DNA of 64,000 bases, from the NCBI GenBank assembly GCA_964478225.1, contig CAYZHM010000003.1:168278-232277 (forward strand), given 5' to 3'. The stretch is from CAYZHM01 sp964478225 (GTDB lineage Bacteria > Pseudomonadota > Alphaproteobacteria > Micavibrionales > Micavibrionaceae). How positions within the stretch are numbered: position 1 is the first letter of the stretch; each line of letters begins with the position of its first letter. The notes beneath the pieces are model-generated. The model made no database searches. It saw only the letters and a program-made list of their open reading frames with translations, and was not told the DNA's origin. Of the stretch, positions 44,114 through 52,608 are shown in pieces. The position numbers were made by a program, and so were the translations under genes.

Positions 44114-44506
44114 TTAAGGTGAAGGAATCTCAGGCGTATTGGTCAAACGTGGTTGCAGCAATTCAGCAAGCTCACGCGCCACCAGATAATAAATGGGGCG
44201 TTGTTGAAAATCCAGTACTTCGCCAACCCAGCCCTCATCTAAACACACGATCTTTTTCTTTTTTACCGCTATCTTAATGTCATCAAGCGATTCTTGTTCT
44301 GCTCCCTCATCTAAATGAAGGACGCCTTCTCCACTTCCAGGTTGCACAACAACCCTGCTGCCATCAGCCAAAATAAGGTCCACCCCACAATAATTGAAAG
44401 TCGCAAGCGGATTACCATTCCTATGGACAGCTTCCGCAGCGCTCTTAAAATCAATACATGGATCCTTACTCGCACTATTAAGATATTCCTGTATTTGTGA
44501 TAACAT
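44114..44506 (-). CDS. hypothetical protein, about 130 residues
   Basis: Not recognised. It is a soluble, acidic protein with a likely beta-rich middle (YCGVDLILADGSRVVVQPGSGEGVLHLDEG) and a YYLVARELAELLQPR C-terminal helix. Two Cys (CIDFKS and NYCGV) and one further Cys (IVCLDEGW). The frame begins at an ATG at 44512, but GGGGA is 6 bases before the ATG at 44506, so I start there (MLSQIQEYLN). It converges with tyrS (2 bases apart). The 162-base gap to the AsmA-like gene is AT-rich and I see no further gene in it. Confidence 0.65.
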   Translation of the reverse strand: MLSQIQEYLNSASKDPCIDFKSAAEAVHRNGNPLATFNYCGVDLILADGSRVVVQPGSGEGVLHLDEGAEQESLDDIKIAVKKKKIVCLDEGWVGEVLDFQQRPIYYLVARELAELLQPRLTNTPEIPSP

Positions 44507-44668
44507 CTCCATTCCCCATTGGTTAATAAATTAACGAATATTGTACTTATAATATGTCTTTTTGATTTTGTGCAAGAAAATTCAAATACGTTATTCACAG
44601 CGCAAAAATAATTATGTTTTTCAATGATTTATAAAGAAACTAACAAGCCGTGAAAAGCCAATACTATT

Positions 44669-47600
44669 CTAATTTTCAAAGAGAATCCGCCGTATCAACC
44701 CCGGCGTTAATACAGACAGCGGATTCACCTCAACCTTAGGATCTTCAACTTGCCCGCGCATCGTATAGGTCGCAGCAAAAATACTGCCCGTCCCGCCGGA
44801 CAAAATCTGCCCGACAAGCGGAATATTGCTGACAATCTCATTCAATCCTGACAACGGCACAATCGTCCCGGAAACATCCATCGTATCCGCAGCCTGATCA
44901 ATCTTGCCTTCAAACGTCAGCCCCACAGAGTTCCCGGAAGTGCGCCCATCCTGAAGCACCAACAAACTGCCCTCTTTCCGGTAAAGCCAATTAAACTTTG
45001 TCTCCAACCTCGAAAACACCAACCCTTCATTATTCAAAAGCTGCATAATCCCGGGCAAAGACATAACGCTCAACAACTTGGCTAAAGCCGGAGCCTTTAC
45101 AACCCGGAAGTTAGAAATCTCTGCTGTACCCGAAAGATTACGATCATAAATCCCGCGCATCGGCTCGCCATAGATCACAAGTTTGCCGCCCCGCATCTTG
45201 TCGTATAAATCGAGCGCCCTCAGTGTCGCGCCCGCATCCCCGGCTTCCATCCGGAACGTGCGCTTGCCTGAATTATCCACCTTAAACCGGAGATAAATAT
45301 CCCCCTCACCAGCGGCTGCATCCATTTCAAACTGATTGATAACCCCTTGCCCATCAATATCGATGTAAAGTTTACCATTGCGCATCGTCTGCGCTTCCGA
45401 AGCCTGCATCGCTTTAACCGCCACCGATATCTTGCGAGGCGGTTCATTATAAACTTTGTTCGGCTCCTTCTCTTCTTCCAAAAACGACCTCAAATCGAGG
45501 AAATCGCCTCCAATCGCAATTTTCTGCGCGCCACCAGCACCAATTTCAAAATCAATCGATCCCTTGCTCTTGAGAATAGAATAGGAAGGAATCTTTCCAC
45601 CAGACAAAACCTCTTTCTTAAACTCAAGTTCGCCGCCAGCAATCGACAAGTCGGGCGCTTTAACAGTTAAACCACGAATATTTTGCAATTCCTGATTTTT
45701 AAGATTGGCCTGCACAGAAGCACTTGCCGGAACACTCACAGGCTTTTCATACTTAAACGCATCAACAAACAACCGCAAAGTTGTCGCATCAACATCGACA
45801 TCTGCGCGCGCTGACCCATCCGGCATATCCGTATAAACCACATTCACAGGCGCTGATCCTTCAATAAAATCACTAAGATCAATTCCAAATTTTGTCCGCA
45901 ACGCTGGATCAGCAATTATACTTGCTGTGATCTGGCTCTTATAAGGCTGCCCTTTTGTGACAAGATATTCCTTATACTCCGCAGTAATATCACGACCATC
46001 GAGCGCTCCCTTGCCCTTCACGCTCAACAAATTATTTTTAACCGCAACATCAAATGGCCCGCCAACCAAAGTCAGGTCCTTAACCACCCCAGGCAATTGC
46101 GCATCTGTAACTTTGCCCGTAAGGCCAATTTTAAACTCTTCGAGTTCAACGTCCGCCTTGGTAGGAAACTGCAAACGAATATCCATCTCCGCCTGCCCCT
46201 TAACCTTCGCCGTATCCATCCCATGCTTGGCACCAATCGGCTCATCTTCAACAAAACGAAAAACCGTCGCCAAAGGGCCAGCCAGTTTAACCTTCACATC
46301 CGCATCACCCTGCCCCGCCTCGATAATATCGGCAAAAATAAGATCTCCATCCAAAACATCGATATCTCCAAGCTTGCCGCTCTTAACCGCCACATCCAAT
46401 CGCTCCTGATCGAGACTAAATTTTCCGTGCCCCTTGCCCTCTTTAACCGGCATCAAGGGTTCGCGATAATTGACAGTCGCACCAGAAAAATCAAACTCGG
46501 CCAACAAATTTTCGGTCTTGATATCCCAACCTTCTTCGCCTTGCGTCGCCCGCAAGAAAAACCCGGCCTGTGCATTTGTAAATGTTGCATCCGAAATTTT
46601 TTCAACAACCCATTCATGACTGCTATCGTCCTTCAAGGTCGACGGCCACAACGGCTCAATTTGAGCATGTTCCACGCTCGCAATCTGAACCCCCATAGGC
46701 CCCGTAAATTCATCATCGTTAAAAACAAGCTCCGCATCCATCTCAATCGGAACACCTCCAACCTCCAGATGCGCCTTCTTGACCATCAGCATATTCGCCT
46801 TGGTTCCATACTCTGCACTAAGAATAAAATTCTTATAAGAAAATCCGTCAGGATAATAATCCGGAACAACCATCTGCCCCTCAGCAGAACGAATATCCAA
46901 ATTCAACTTATCGGGAACAAAGTTTCCATCCAGAAAACCTGAAATCTCACCATCAAAATTTCCATCCTGCGCAGACACCTCAGCCAACTGAGGAACATAC
47001 TGCGCCAAAAAAGGAACATTCATATTCTCAATTTTCCCGGCCAGACTCACAGCTTGCCCATCACGAGGTATAATGATGTTGGCGCTCGCCGACGTGTCAC
47101 CCTGTGACACACTCAGCATCATGTCCAAAGCACCTTTGTCTCGTGCAACACGAAAACTCACACCCTTTAAAACATAACCCTTGGCGGTCTCTTCATCGGT
47201 ATAGTTCACTAAAGCATCGCGAACATCAAAAACACGCAAGCTTGACAAAACACTTTGTTGTTCACTTGAAGAAACAGCAGCAAGCAATCGCTCAGTTAAA
47301 GTCCTTTGATCATTTTCGATCTCCAGCTGCCCCGCACTTTGCAACGCGCCAAACCCAATATCAAAGTTGCCTTCTTTATCGCGCACAACCTGCAACTCAG
47401 GCTCTTTAATAATAAGTGCGAGCGGATAAACCTGTCCAAAAATCAATCTTGATTTGGCCACACTCAAAGCAACTTGATCCATCGTCAGAACAGTATCGTC
47501 CGCAGCATTCACAAGCCTCACATTATTGGCCCACAAATAAAGCGGCCCGCTCAAATCGGGCCAGCTCAAAGTAATATTGCCGATTTTTGCGCTTATTCCG

Positions 47601-47770
47601 CTTTGCTGATCATTCAACTGCTCTTCGATCGTATCTTTGGCAAAACCCACATCCAAAGGCGATACGTGCAAGCGAAAAGCAAGAATACTAAGCGCAGCAA
47701 CCACAACGACTGCCACAACCGCCACAACTTCAAGGACAAACAATGTCCCGCCCTTCATTTTGCGTTTCAC
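44669..47770 (-). CDS. AsmA/YhdP-like large envelope protein (DUF3971 type)
   Basis: 1033-residue protein with one N-terminal membrane anchor (about residues 10-32) and a long periplasmic region of beta strands ending in an AsmA-like C-terminus (MDVSGTIVPLSGLNEIVSNIPLVGQILSGG then PKVEVNPLSVLTPGLIRRILF). This is the DUF3971/YhdP architecture; relatives form a hydrophobic groove spanning the periplasm and carry phospholipids to the outer membrane. The start is GTG at 47770, or ATG four codons later; neither has a clear ribosome binding site. It is divergent from bcp. Confidence 0.9.
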   Translation of the reverse strand: MKRKMKGGTLFVLEVVAVVAVVVVAALSILAFRLHVSPLDVGFAKDTIEEQLNDQQSGISAKIGNITLSWPDLSGPLYLWANNVRLVNAADDTVLTMDQVALSVAKSRLIFGQVYPLALIIKEPELQVVRDKEGNFDIGFGALQSAGQLEIENDQRTLTERLLAAVSSSEQQSVLSSLRVFDVRDALVNYTDEETAKGYVLKGVSFRVARDKGALDMMLSVSQGDTSASANIIIPRDGQAVSLAGKIENMNVPFLAQYVPQLAEVSAQDGNFDGEISGFLDGNFVPDKLNLDIRSAEGQMVVPDYYPDGFSYKNFILSAEYGTKANMLMVKKAHLEVGGVPIEMDAELVFNDDEFTGPMGVQIASVEHAQIEPLWPSTLKDDSSHEWVVEKISDATFTNAQAGFFLRATQGEEGWDIKTENLLAEFDFSGATVNYREPLMPVKEGKGHGKFSLDQERLDVAVKSGKLGDIDVLDGDLIFADIIEAGQGDADVKVKLAGPLATVFRFVEDEPIGAKHGMDTAKVKGQAEMDIRLQFPTKADVELEEFKIGLTGKVTDAQLPGVVKDLTLVGGPFDVAVKNNLLSVKGKGALDGRDITAEYKEYLVTKGQPYKSQITASIIADPALRTKFGIDLSDFIEGSAPVNVVYTDMPDGSARADVDVDATTLRLFVDAFKYEKPVSVPASASVQANLKNQELQNIRGLTVKAPDLSIAGGELEFKKEVLSGGKIPSYSILKSKGSIDFEIGAGGAQKIAIGGDFLDLRSFLEEEKEPNKVYNEPPRKISVAVKAMQASEAQTMRNGKLYIDIDGQGVINQFEMDAAAGEGDIYLRFKVDNSGKRTFRMEAGDAGATLRALDLYDKMRGGKLVIYGEPMRGIYDRNLSGTAEISNFRVVKAPALAKLLSVMSLPGIMQLLNNEGLVFSRLETKFNWLYRKEGSLLVLQDGRTSGNSVGLTFEGKIDQAADTMDVSGTIVPLSGLNEIVSNIPLVGQILSGGTGSIFAATYTMRGQVEDPKVEVNPLSVLTPGLIRRILFEN

Positions 47771-47884
47771 TTTATTTTGCGCTCCCTTGCGTTGACTTTT
47801 CGCGCCTAAACAACCACTTTAAACCCGTCACTCTCTAAAACAATATTTTAAAACAATACGCATTCACAAGCAAAGGAACAACCC

Positions 47885-48364
47885 ATGACTCACTTGCAAG
47901 CAGGAGATACAGCCCCTAATTTTAACCTGCCTGCCGATAGCGGCCAGCAAATAAAACTCTCTGACTACAAAGGTAAGAAACTTATTCTGTATTTCTACCC
48001 TAAAGATGACACCCCAGGATGCACAGCAGAATCTTGTGATTTTCGCGATAATCTTAAAGCCTTTGAGAAACTTGGAGTGTCTATTATCGGCGTTTCCAAA
48101 TGTTCCATAAAAAAGCATGACAAATTTAAGGATAAATACAGCCTGAATTTCCCGCTCGTCTCTGATGAAAACGGCGATATGTGCGAAAAATATGGCGTCT
48201 GGGTCGAAAAATCCATGTATGGCAAAAAATATATGGGCATAGAGCGCAGCACATTTTTAATTGATGAAACTGGTAAAATCGAAAAAATTTGGAGCAAGGT
48301 TAAGGTGCCAGGACACGTCGAAGAGGTTAAATCCTCCCTCAGCACAAAAGAAAAAGCCGCCTGA
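47885..48364 (+). CDS. bcp: thioredoxin-dependent peroxiredoxin Bcp
   Basis: Reduces hydroperoxides. The 159-residue protein has the PRX-Q layout: GDTAPNFNLPADSGQQIKLSDYKGKKLILYFYPKDDTPGCTAESCDF, with the peroxidatic Cys in TPGC and the resolving Cys five residues later (TAESC), the atypical two-Cys type. A third Cys lies in VSKCSIKKH. No signal peptide, so cytoplasmic. Divergent from the AsmA-like gene and followed by stem-loop element B. Confidence 0.96.
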   Translation: MTHLQAGDTAPNFNLPADSGQQIKLSDYKGKKLILYFYPKDDTPGCTAESCDFRDNLKAFEKLGVSIIGVSKCSIKKHDKFKDKYSLNFPLVSDENGDMCEKYGVWVEKSMYGKKYMGIERSTFLIDETGKIEKIWSKVKVPGHVEEVKSSLSTKEKAA

Positions 48365-48404
48365 AACAAGCGGCCTTATAACCTTCTGGTAATAGTTCCA
48401 GTAA

Positions 48405-48481
48405 TTTTTCTTCTGACTAGGCGTGAGGAGCGCGGCGTATAAATACTACGTAAGCGACGAACAACAACGTCAGAAGAAAAA
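48405..48481 (+). ncRNA. stem-loop element B with 51-base loop
   Basis: Arms TTTTTCTTCTGAC (48405-48417) and GTCAGAAGAAAAA (48469-48481) pair over 13 bp. The loop is exactly 51 bases (48418-48468), begins TAGGC, and carries GCGTATAA at loop positions 18-25, as in element A; inner hairpin GCGTA/TACGT. It lies between convergent bcp and the hydrolase gene, so a terminator role is possible, but the A-rich and T-rich arms then would serve only as stem ends. Function unknown. Confidence 0.5.
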
Positions 48482-48490
48482 AGACGAAGA

Positions 48491-49174
48491 CTATTCCGCA
48501 GCACGCATAAGATGCTCGTCCACCTGAACCGACGAACCAGCACTTGCCGCATTCAAATGGTCATGAATATGACGTTGCAAAATATCTGTGTAACCATGGA
48601 AGAAATGGTTCGCGCCAACGATCTCACGATAATCAATGCGGATACCTTTTTGTTCATACAAGCGGTCCATCAACTCACGAACATGTGACGGCGTCACCAC
48701 ATCATCGCGCGTCCCCTGCAACACCAAACCGGAAGTCGGGCAAGGCGCAAGGAATGTGAAATCTTCTGTATTGGCTGGCGGAGCAATCGATACGAACCCC
48801 TGAATTTCAGGACGACGCATCAAAAGCTGCATCGCGATCCACGCGCCAAATGAAAATCCGGCAACCCAAACGAATGGCGCATTCTGATTCAAATCCTGCA
48901 TCCAGTCCAGCGCCGACGCAGCATCGCTCAGCTCACCTTCACCGTTATCAAAGATCCCTTGTGAACGACCCACACCACGGAAGTTAAACCGCAGCGTAGA
49001 AAATCCGCGTGCAACAAATGTTTGATGCATCATATAGGTGATTTTATTATTCATCGTTCCACCATGCTGCGGGGAAGGATGAAGAATAAGCGCAAGCGGC
49101 GCATTTTTAACTTTAGAGTGGGAGTAACGACCTTCTAGACGGCCCTCAGGACCATTGATAATGACTTCTGGCAT
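48491..49174 (-). CDS. alpha/beta hydrolase (dienelactone hydrolase-like)
   Basis: 227-residue alpha/beta hydrolase. The nucleophile elbow is GFSFG (Ser about residue 105), with the oxyanion region HPSPQHGGTMNNK and a late His in GANHFFHGYTD; the acid is probably Asp in QGTRDDVVTP. It resembles the YpfH/COG2945 group of cytoplasmic hydrolases with no known substrate. AAAGG precedes the ATG and lies in the loop of a small hairpin (49176-49191). Confidence 0.85.
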   Translation of the reverse strand: MPEVIINGPEGRLEGRYSHSKVKNAPLALILHPSPQHGGTMNNKITYMMHQTFVARGFSTLRFNFRGVGRSQGIFDNGEGELSDAASALDWMQDLNQNAPFVWVAGFSFGAWIAMQLLMRRPEIQGFVSIAPPANTEDFTFLAPCPTSGLVLQGTRDDVVTPSHVRELMDRLYEQKGIRIDYREIVGANHFFHGYTDILQRHIHDHLNAASAGSSVQVDEHLMRAAE

Positions 49175-49338
49175 GAATAACCTTTGTTATTGTGTGACTA
49201 GTGTGATGGTTTAGCAGAGTCTGAAAGAAAAACTCAAGGATTTTATGCACCCTTATAATAACACAGCGATTCGGCTGTCCATAATTTTCTGTATAACATA
49301 TTGAATAAACTGTGGATAATCCTTAGTATCCTCTCACG

Positions 49339-50418
49339 ATGAAAGAAAAAATTTACTTGGATTACAACGCCACAGCACCTCTCACACCGGAAGTACTTCA
49401 TTTTATTTCTAACATTATGAAAAACCCGATGAACGCTTCCGCTGTTCATAACTTCGGACGCGAAGGTCGCAAGCTTGTGGAAAACGCGCGCACACAAATC
49501 GCAAAACTTGTGAACTGTCCGAACACCAATCAGGTCATTTTTAATTCCGGAGCCACCGAATCCAACAACACAGTGCTGAAATTTTTTGCCAATGATCGCA
49601 TTCTGATTTCCGCAATCGAACACCCTTCCGTCCTCGAAGCTGCTCCCCACGCAGAAAGAATTCCAGTCACAAAAGACGGGCTAGTAAATCTGGACGCACT
49701 TGAAAAACTTCTTAAAGAAAAGAAAACCACTCTCGTCTCGGTCATGCTGGCCAACAACGAAACCGGGGTCATTCAACCCATCAAGGAAATCTCCACGCTT
49801 GCTAAAAATCACGGCGCACTTTTCCATTGCGATGCCGTACAAGCTGCCGGGAAAATCCATATCGACATGCAAGATCTTGGCATTGATTTCCTCTCACTCT
49901 CCGCCCACAAACTCGGCGGACCACAAGGTGTCGGCGCGCTTGTCCTTGGATTATGCGGCATAACCCCAGTCCTTCTGCACGGCGGCGGCCAGGAAAAATC
50001 CGCCCGCGCAGGAACAGAAAATGTCGCCGGGATAGCAGGCTTCGGCGCCGCCGTTGAATCCCTCACACCCATAAATAATACCCTTCAAACCAAACTCGAA
50101 ACGTGGATCATTGCCAAAGGCGGCAAAATATACGGCGCCAACGCTCTCCGCCTGCCAAACACAACATTTTTTTCCTTCCCCAATATAAAGGCCGAAACTG
50201 CCCTCATCGCCATGGACATCGAAAACATCGCCATCTCCAACGGTTCTGCCTGCTCGTCCGGCACGGTCAAACCTTCTCATGTTCTCAAAGCCATGGGCGC
50301 GGGTGATGCCGAAGCCCTGAGTGGGTTGCGCATCTCAACCGGCTGGGCTACAACCGAGGCCGATATAAATTCATTCATAGAAAAGTTTGAAAAATTTTTA
50401 GAGAGAACCCATGCCTAA
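49339..50418 (+). CDS. cysteine desulfurase (NifS/IscS family)
   Basis: PLP enzyme that frees sulfur from cysteine for Fe-S clusters and thio-modified tRNA. The 359-residue protein has the PLP lysine in SLSAHKLGGPQGVGAL (about residues 191-206) and the persulfide Cys in NGSACSSGTVKPSH (about 308-321). It overlaps the ferredoxin gene by 8 bases. A single DnaA-like 9-mer TGTGGATAA is just upstream (49311-49319). The gene is distinct from iscS of an isc operon; it may serve mnmA, about 1 kb on, or the Fe-S cluster of the ferredoxin. Confidence 0.93.
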   Translation: MKEKIYLDYNATAPLTPEVLHFISNIMKNPMNASAVHNFGREGRKLVENARTQIAKLVNCPNTNQVIFNSGATESNNTVLKFFANDRILISAIEHPSVLEAAPHAERIPVTKDGLVNLDALEKLLKEKKTTLVSVMLANNETGVIQPIKEISTLAKNHGALFHCDAVQAAGKIHIDMQDLGIDFLSLSAHKLGGPQGVGALVLGLCGITPVLLHGGGQEKSARAGTENVAGIAGFGAAVESLTPINNTLQTKLETWIIAKGGKIYGANALRLPNTTFFSFPNIKAETALIAMDIENIAISNGSACSSGTVKPSHVLKAMGAGDAEALSGLRISTGWATTEADINSFIEKFEKFLERTHA

Positions 50419-50749
50419 AATCACCTTCCTCTTTAATGACGGCCGCGAGCGCACCATTGATGCCCCAGAAAATTGGTCCATCATGGAAACCGCCGTCAAC
50501 AATGAAGTCCATGAAATCAAAGGCTCATGCGGCGGCTGCATCTCCTGCGCCACCTGTCATGTCTACATCCACCCCGACTGGATGGACAAGGTCACAGCCG
50601 CCGATAACGAACAATCCGAGGAAGAAGAAGACAAGCTCGATGTTTGCTTTGATGTACGCGAAACCTCCCGCCTCGGCTGCCAGGTCAAACTGACCAAAGC
50701 CCTCGACGGCCTCATCGTCGCCCTGCCCGGCACCAAGACAGATTGGTAA
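50411..50749 (+). CDS. 2Fe-2S ferredoxin
   Basis: 112-residue adrenodoxin/ISC-type ferredoxin. The cluster ligands are the Cys of CGGCISCATC (about residues 37-46, spacing C-x2-C-x2-C-x2-C) plus a C-terminal Cys in RLGCQVKL. Acidic surface, no membrane segment. Its start overlaps the desulfurase gene, so desulfurase and ferredoxin are one operon, suggesting an assembly role. Confidence 0.93.
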   Translation: MPKITFLFNDGRERTIDAPENWSIMETAVNNEVHEIKGSCGGCISCATCHVYIHPDWMDKVTAADNEQSEEEEDKLDVCFDVRETSRLGCQVKLTKALDGLIVALPGTKTDW

Positions 50750-50785
50750 TTAAGACCCTGATGCGGGTAGCGCCATCCGCTGAAC

Positions 50786-51297
50786 TCATTTCAAAAAAAG
50801 CTCAGGAATACCTACGCCCTGAGCTGCAGGGGACTTTGTTCCGCCAGACCGACACGCAATAAAACGCCAAGTCCCCTTCCCATTGTCACCGACCTTTATG
50901 TTGACTGGCACCACTTCACCAGCCTCTCGAACAAAAAGAGAGGCTTCAAGTTCCGTGCATAGCGTGCGAATACATGCCGCGACCGCCTTTTTTTGTCCTT
51001 CGAGTATTCGGCAAAAGCATTCTGGTTTGCCTTTTCTGAAAACCACTCGTTCACGGCCAGAATCGCATCCTCGCGGCGCAATCCCAAAATATCGAGCCCA
51101 AGCAACTTGACCCGGCTCTCCTGTTTTGCTGCGGCAGCGAATATTCTTGCGATAAACTGCCCACGTTCCCGCGGAATTACCATTGCAGCTTCAACGAGCA
51201 TATCGTCAGGAACGTCCATAAGTGCAGAAACAAGCAATTCTTGCCGAACGCTTGCTAACTTTCCGCGACCAGTATTCGAGTTGATACGGTTACCCAT
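50786..51297 (-). pseudogene. hypothetical gene with a -1 type frameshift at an A7 tract
   Basis: A strong AAGGTGG ribosome binding site precedes the ATG at 51297, and the first about 103 residues (ending AEYSKDKK) read well. The frame then continues as unlikely RRSRHVFARYARN... to a stop at 50896, while the frame shifted by one base at the tract of seven A (50988-50994 as T7 on the plus strand) reads AVAACIRTLCTELEASLFVREAGEVV and ends normally at 50786. One more A would join them into about 170 residues. No family recognised. Cause may be a sequencing error, a real mutation, or transcriptional slippage. Confidence 0.6.
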
Positions 51298-51367
51298 GTT
51301 GCCACCTTTTTATCTCCACAAAAACAATACACAAATAATCTGTAAAATACAACTTTGGTTGCAAAAA

Positions 51368-51396
51368 TTGCTTTTTAAGCGCAAATCCCCTATATT
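51368..51396 (+). promoter_or_regulatory. promoter for a probably leaderless mnmA transcript
   Basis: TTGCTT (51368-51373), 17-base spacer, TATATT (51391-51396). The -10 box ends 7 bases before the ATG at 51404 and no ribosome binding site is present, so transcription should start at or just before the start codon. Confidence 0.6.
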
Positions 51397-51403
51397 CCGC
51401 CGC

Positions 51404-52540
51404 ATGAACAGCCCCAAAAACACATTAGGCCTTAACAAAGAACCCAAAGACACCCGCGTGGTCGTTGCCATGTCGGGCGGCGTTGACTCTTCCGTCGTCG
51501 CCGCGCTCCTGCATGAACAAGGCTATGATGTGATCGGTGTCACGCTTCAGCTCTATGATATGGGCGAAGCAACATCCAAATCCAAAACCTGCTGCGCCGG
51601 CCAGGACATCTATGACGCCAAACGCGTCGCCGAAAAATGTGGTTTCCCCCATTACGTCCTCAATTACGAAAGCAATTTCCGCCAATCGGTCATCGACGAT
51701 TTCGCAGATAGCTATTTAAAAGGCGAAACACCAATCCCCTGCGTCAAATGCAATCAGACCGTCAAATTCCAGGATTTGCTGAAAGTCGCCCGCGACCTCG
51801 GCGCTGATTGCATGGCCACCGGCCACTATATCCAGCGCCACGTCAATGATAACGGCAAGGCCGAACTCATCCGCGCCCTCGACCATACAAAAGATCAAAG
51901 CTATTTCCTGTTCGCCACCACACAGGAACAGCTTGATTTCCTGCGCTTCCCCTTAGGCGGCTGGCCGAAAGAAAAGACCCGGCAAGAAGCCAAACGCCTC
52001 GGCCTCATCACCGCCGCCAAACCGGATTCACAGGACATTTGCTTTGTCCCCCACGGCGATTACACCAAAGTCGTCAAAAAAATCCGCCCCGAAGCCGAAA
52101 AGCCCGGCAATATCGTCGATGAACAAGGCAATATCATCGCGCAGCATAACGGCATCATCCATTACACCATCGGCCAACGCAAAGGCCTCGGGATTGGCGG
52201 CGGCCACTCTGAAGACAACAGCCCCTTTTATGTGATTCGCCTCGATCCCGTGAATAACCAGGTCGTCGTCGGACCCAAAAGTTCACTTGCCAGAACAATT
52301 ATCCACATCGAAAATTGCAACTGGTTGTTGCAATCCATCCCCGAAGAAGGCCTCAACATCAATCTAAAATTTCGATCCACTATGCAGCCCATCCCAGCAA
52401 AAATATATAAAAACGGAACGGATCGAAGCGCAAAAATCGAGCTAAACGCCCCTCAATACGGCGTATCGCCCGGCCAAGCCGCTGTTTGCTATACTCAAAA
52501 TCGGCTGATTGGCGGCGGCTGGATCGCCACGACCCTCTAA
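51404..52540 (+). CDS. mnmA: tRNA-specific 2-thiouridylase MnmA
   Basis: Adds sulfur at C2 of U34 in tRNA-Lys, Glu and Gln. The 378-residue protein has the PP-loop AMSGGVDSSVVAALL (about residues 23-37), catalytic Cys in IPCVKCNQ and second Cys in DSQDICFVPHGDY. A C-terminal beta-barrel domain follows. The open frame extends far upstream across the opposite-strand gene, but the ATG at 51404 gives the family length. Sulfur comes from a cysteine desulfurase such as the one at 49339. Confidence 0.97.
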   Translation: MNSPKNTLGLNKEPKDTRVVVAMSGGVDSSVVAALLHEQGYDVIGVTLQLYDMGEATSKSKTCCAGQDIYDAKRVAEKCGFPHYVLNYESNFRQSVIDDFADSYLKGETPIPCVKCNQTVKFQDLLKVARDLGADCMATGHYIQRHVNDNGKAELIRALDHTKDQSYFLFATTQEQLDFLRFPLGGWPKEKTRQEAKRLGLITAAKPDSQDICFVPHGDYTKVVKKIRPEAEKPGNIVDEQGNIIAQHNGIIHYTIGQRKGLGIGGGHSEDNSPFYVIRLDPVNNQVVVGPKSSLARTIIHIENCNWLLQSIPEEGLNINLKFRSTMQPIPAKIYKNGTDRSAKIELNAPQYGVSPGQAAVCYTQNRLIGGGWIATTL

Positions 52541-52544
52541 AATG

Positions 52545-52573
52545 TTGACATAAAAACAAAGAGGTGTTTTAAC
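52545..52573 (+). promoter_or_regulatory. predicted sigma-70 promoter of the 52609 gene
   Basis: TTGACA (52545-52550), 17-base spacer, TTTAAC (52568-52573), directly after the mnmA stop and about 35 bases before the start of the next gene. Confidence 0.4.
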
Positions 52574-52608
52574 AAACCCTACTTTGAGCAAAACAGGAAG
52601 GAACAATT

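Noticed and set aside
46097..46942. 281-codon open frame antisense to the AsmA-like gene
   Set aside because: Shadow of the long opposite gene, with no protein-like features and biased composition (Asn, Ile, Lys, Arg).
49311..49319. Single DnaA box TGTGGATAA before the desulfurase gene, considered as origin
   Set aside because: One exact box in an AT-rich gap, with no cluster of boxes and no dnaA, parAB or hemE neighbour.
50993..51403. Upstream extension of mnmA by 137 codons
   Set aside because: It crosses a gene on the other strand that has its own strong ribosome binding site, and the family starts right at the ATG at 51404.
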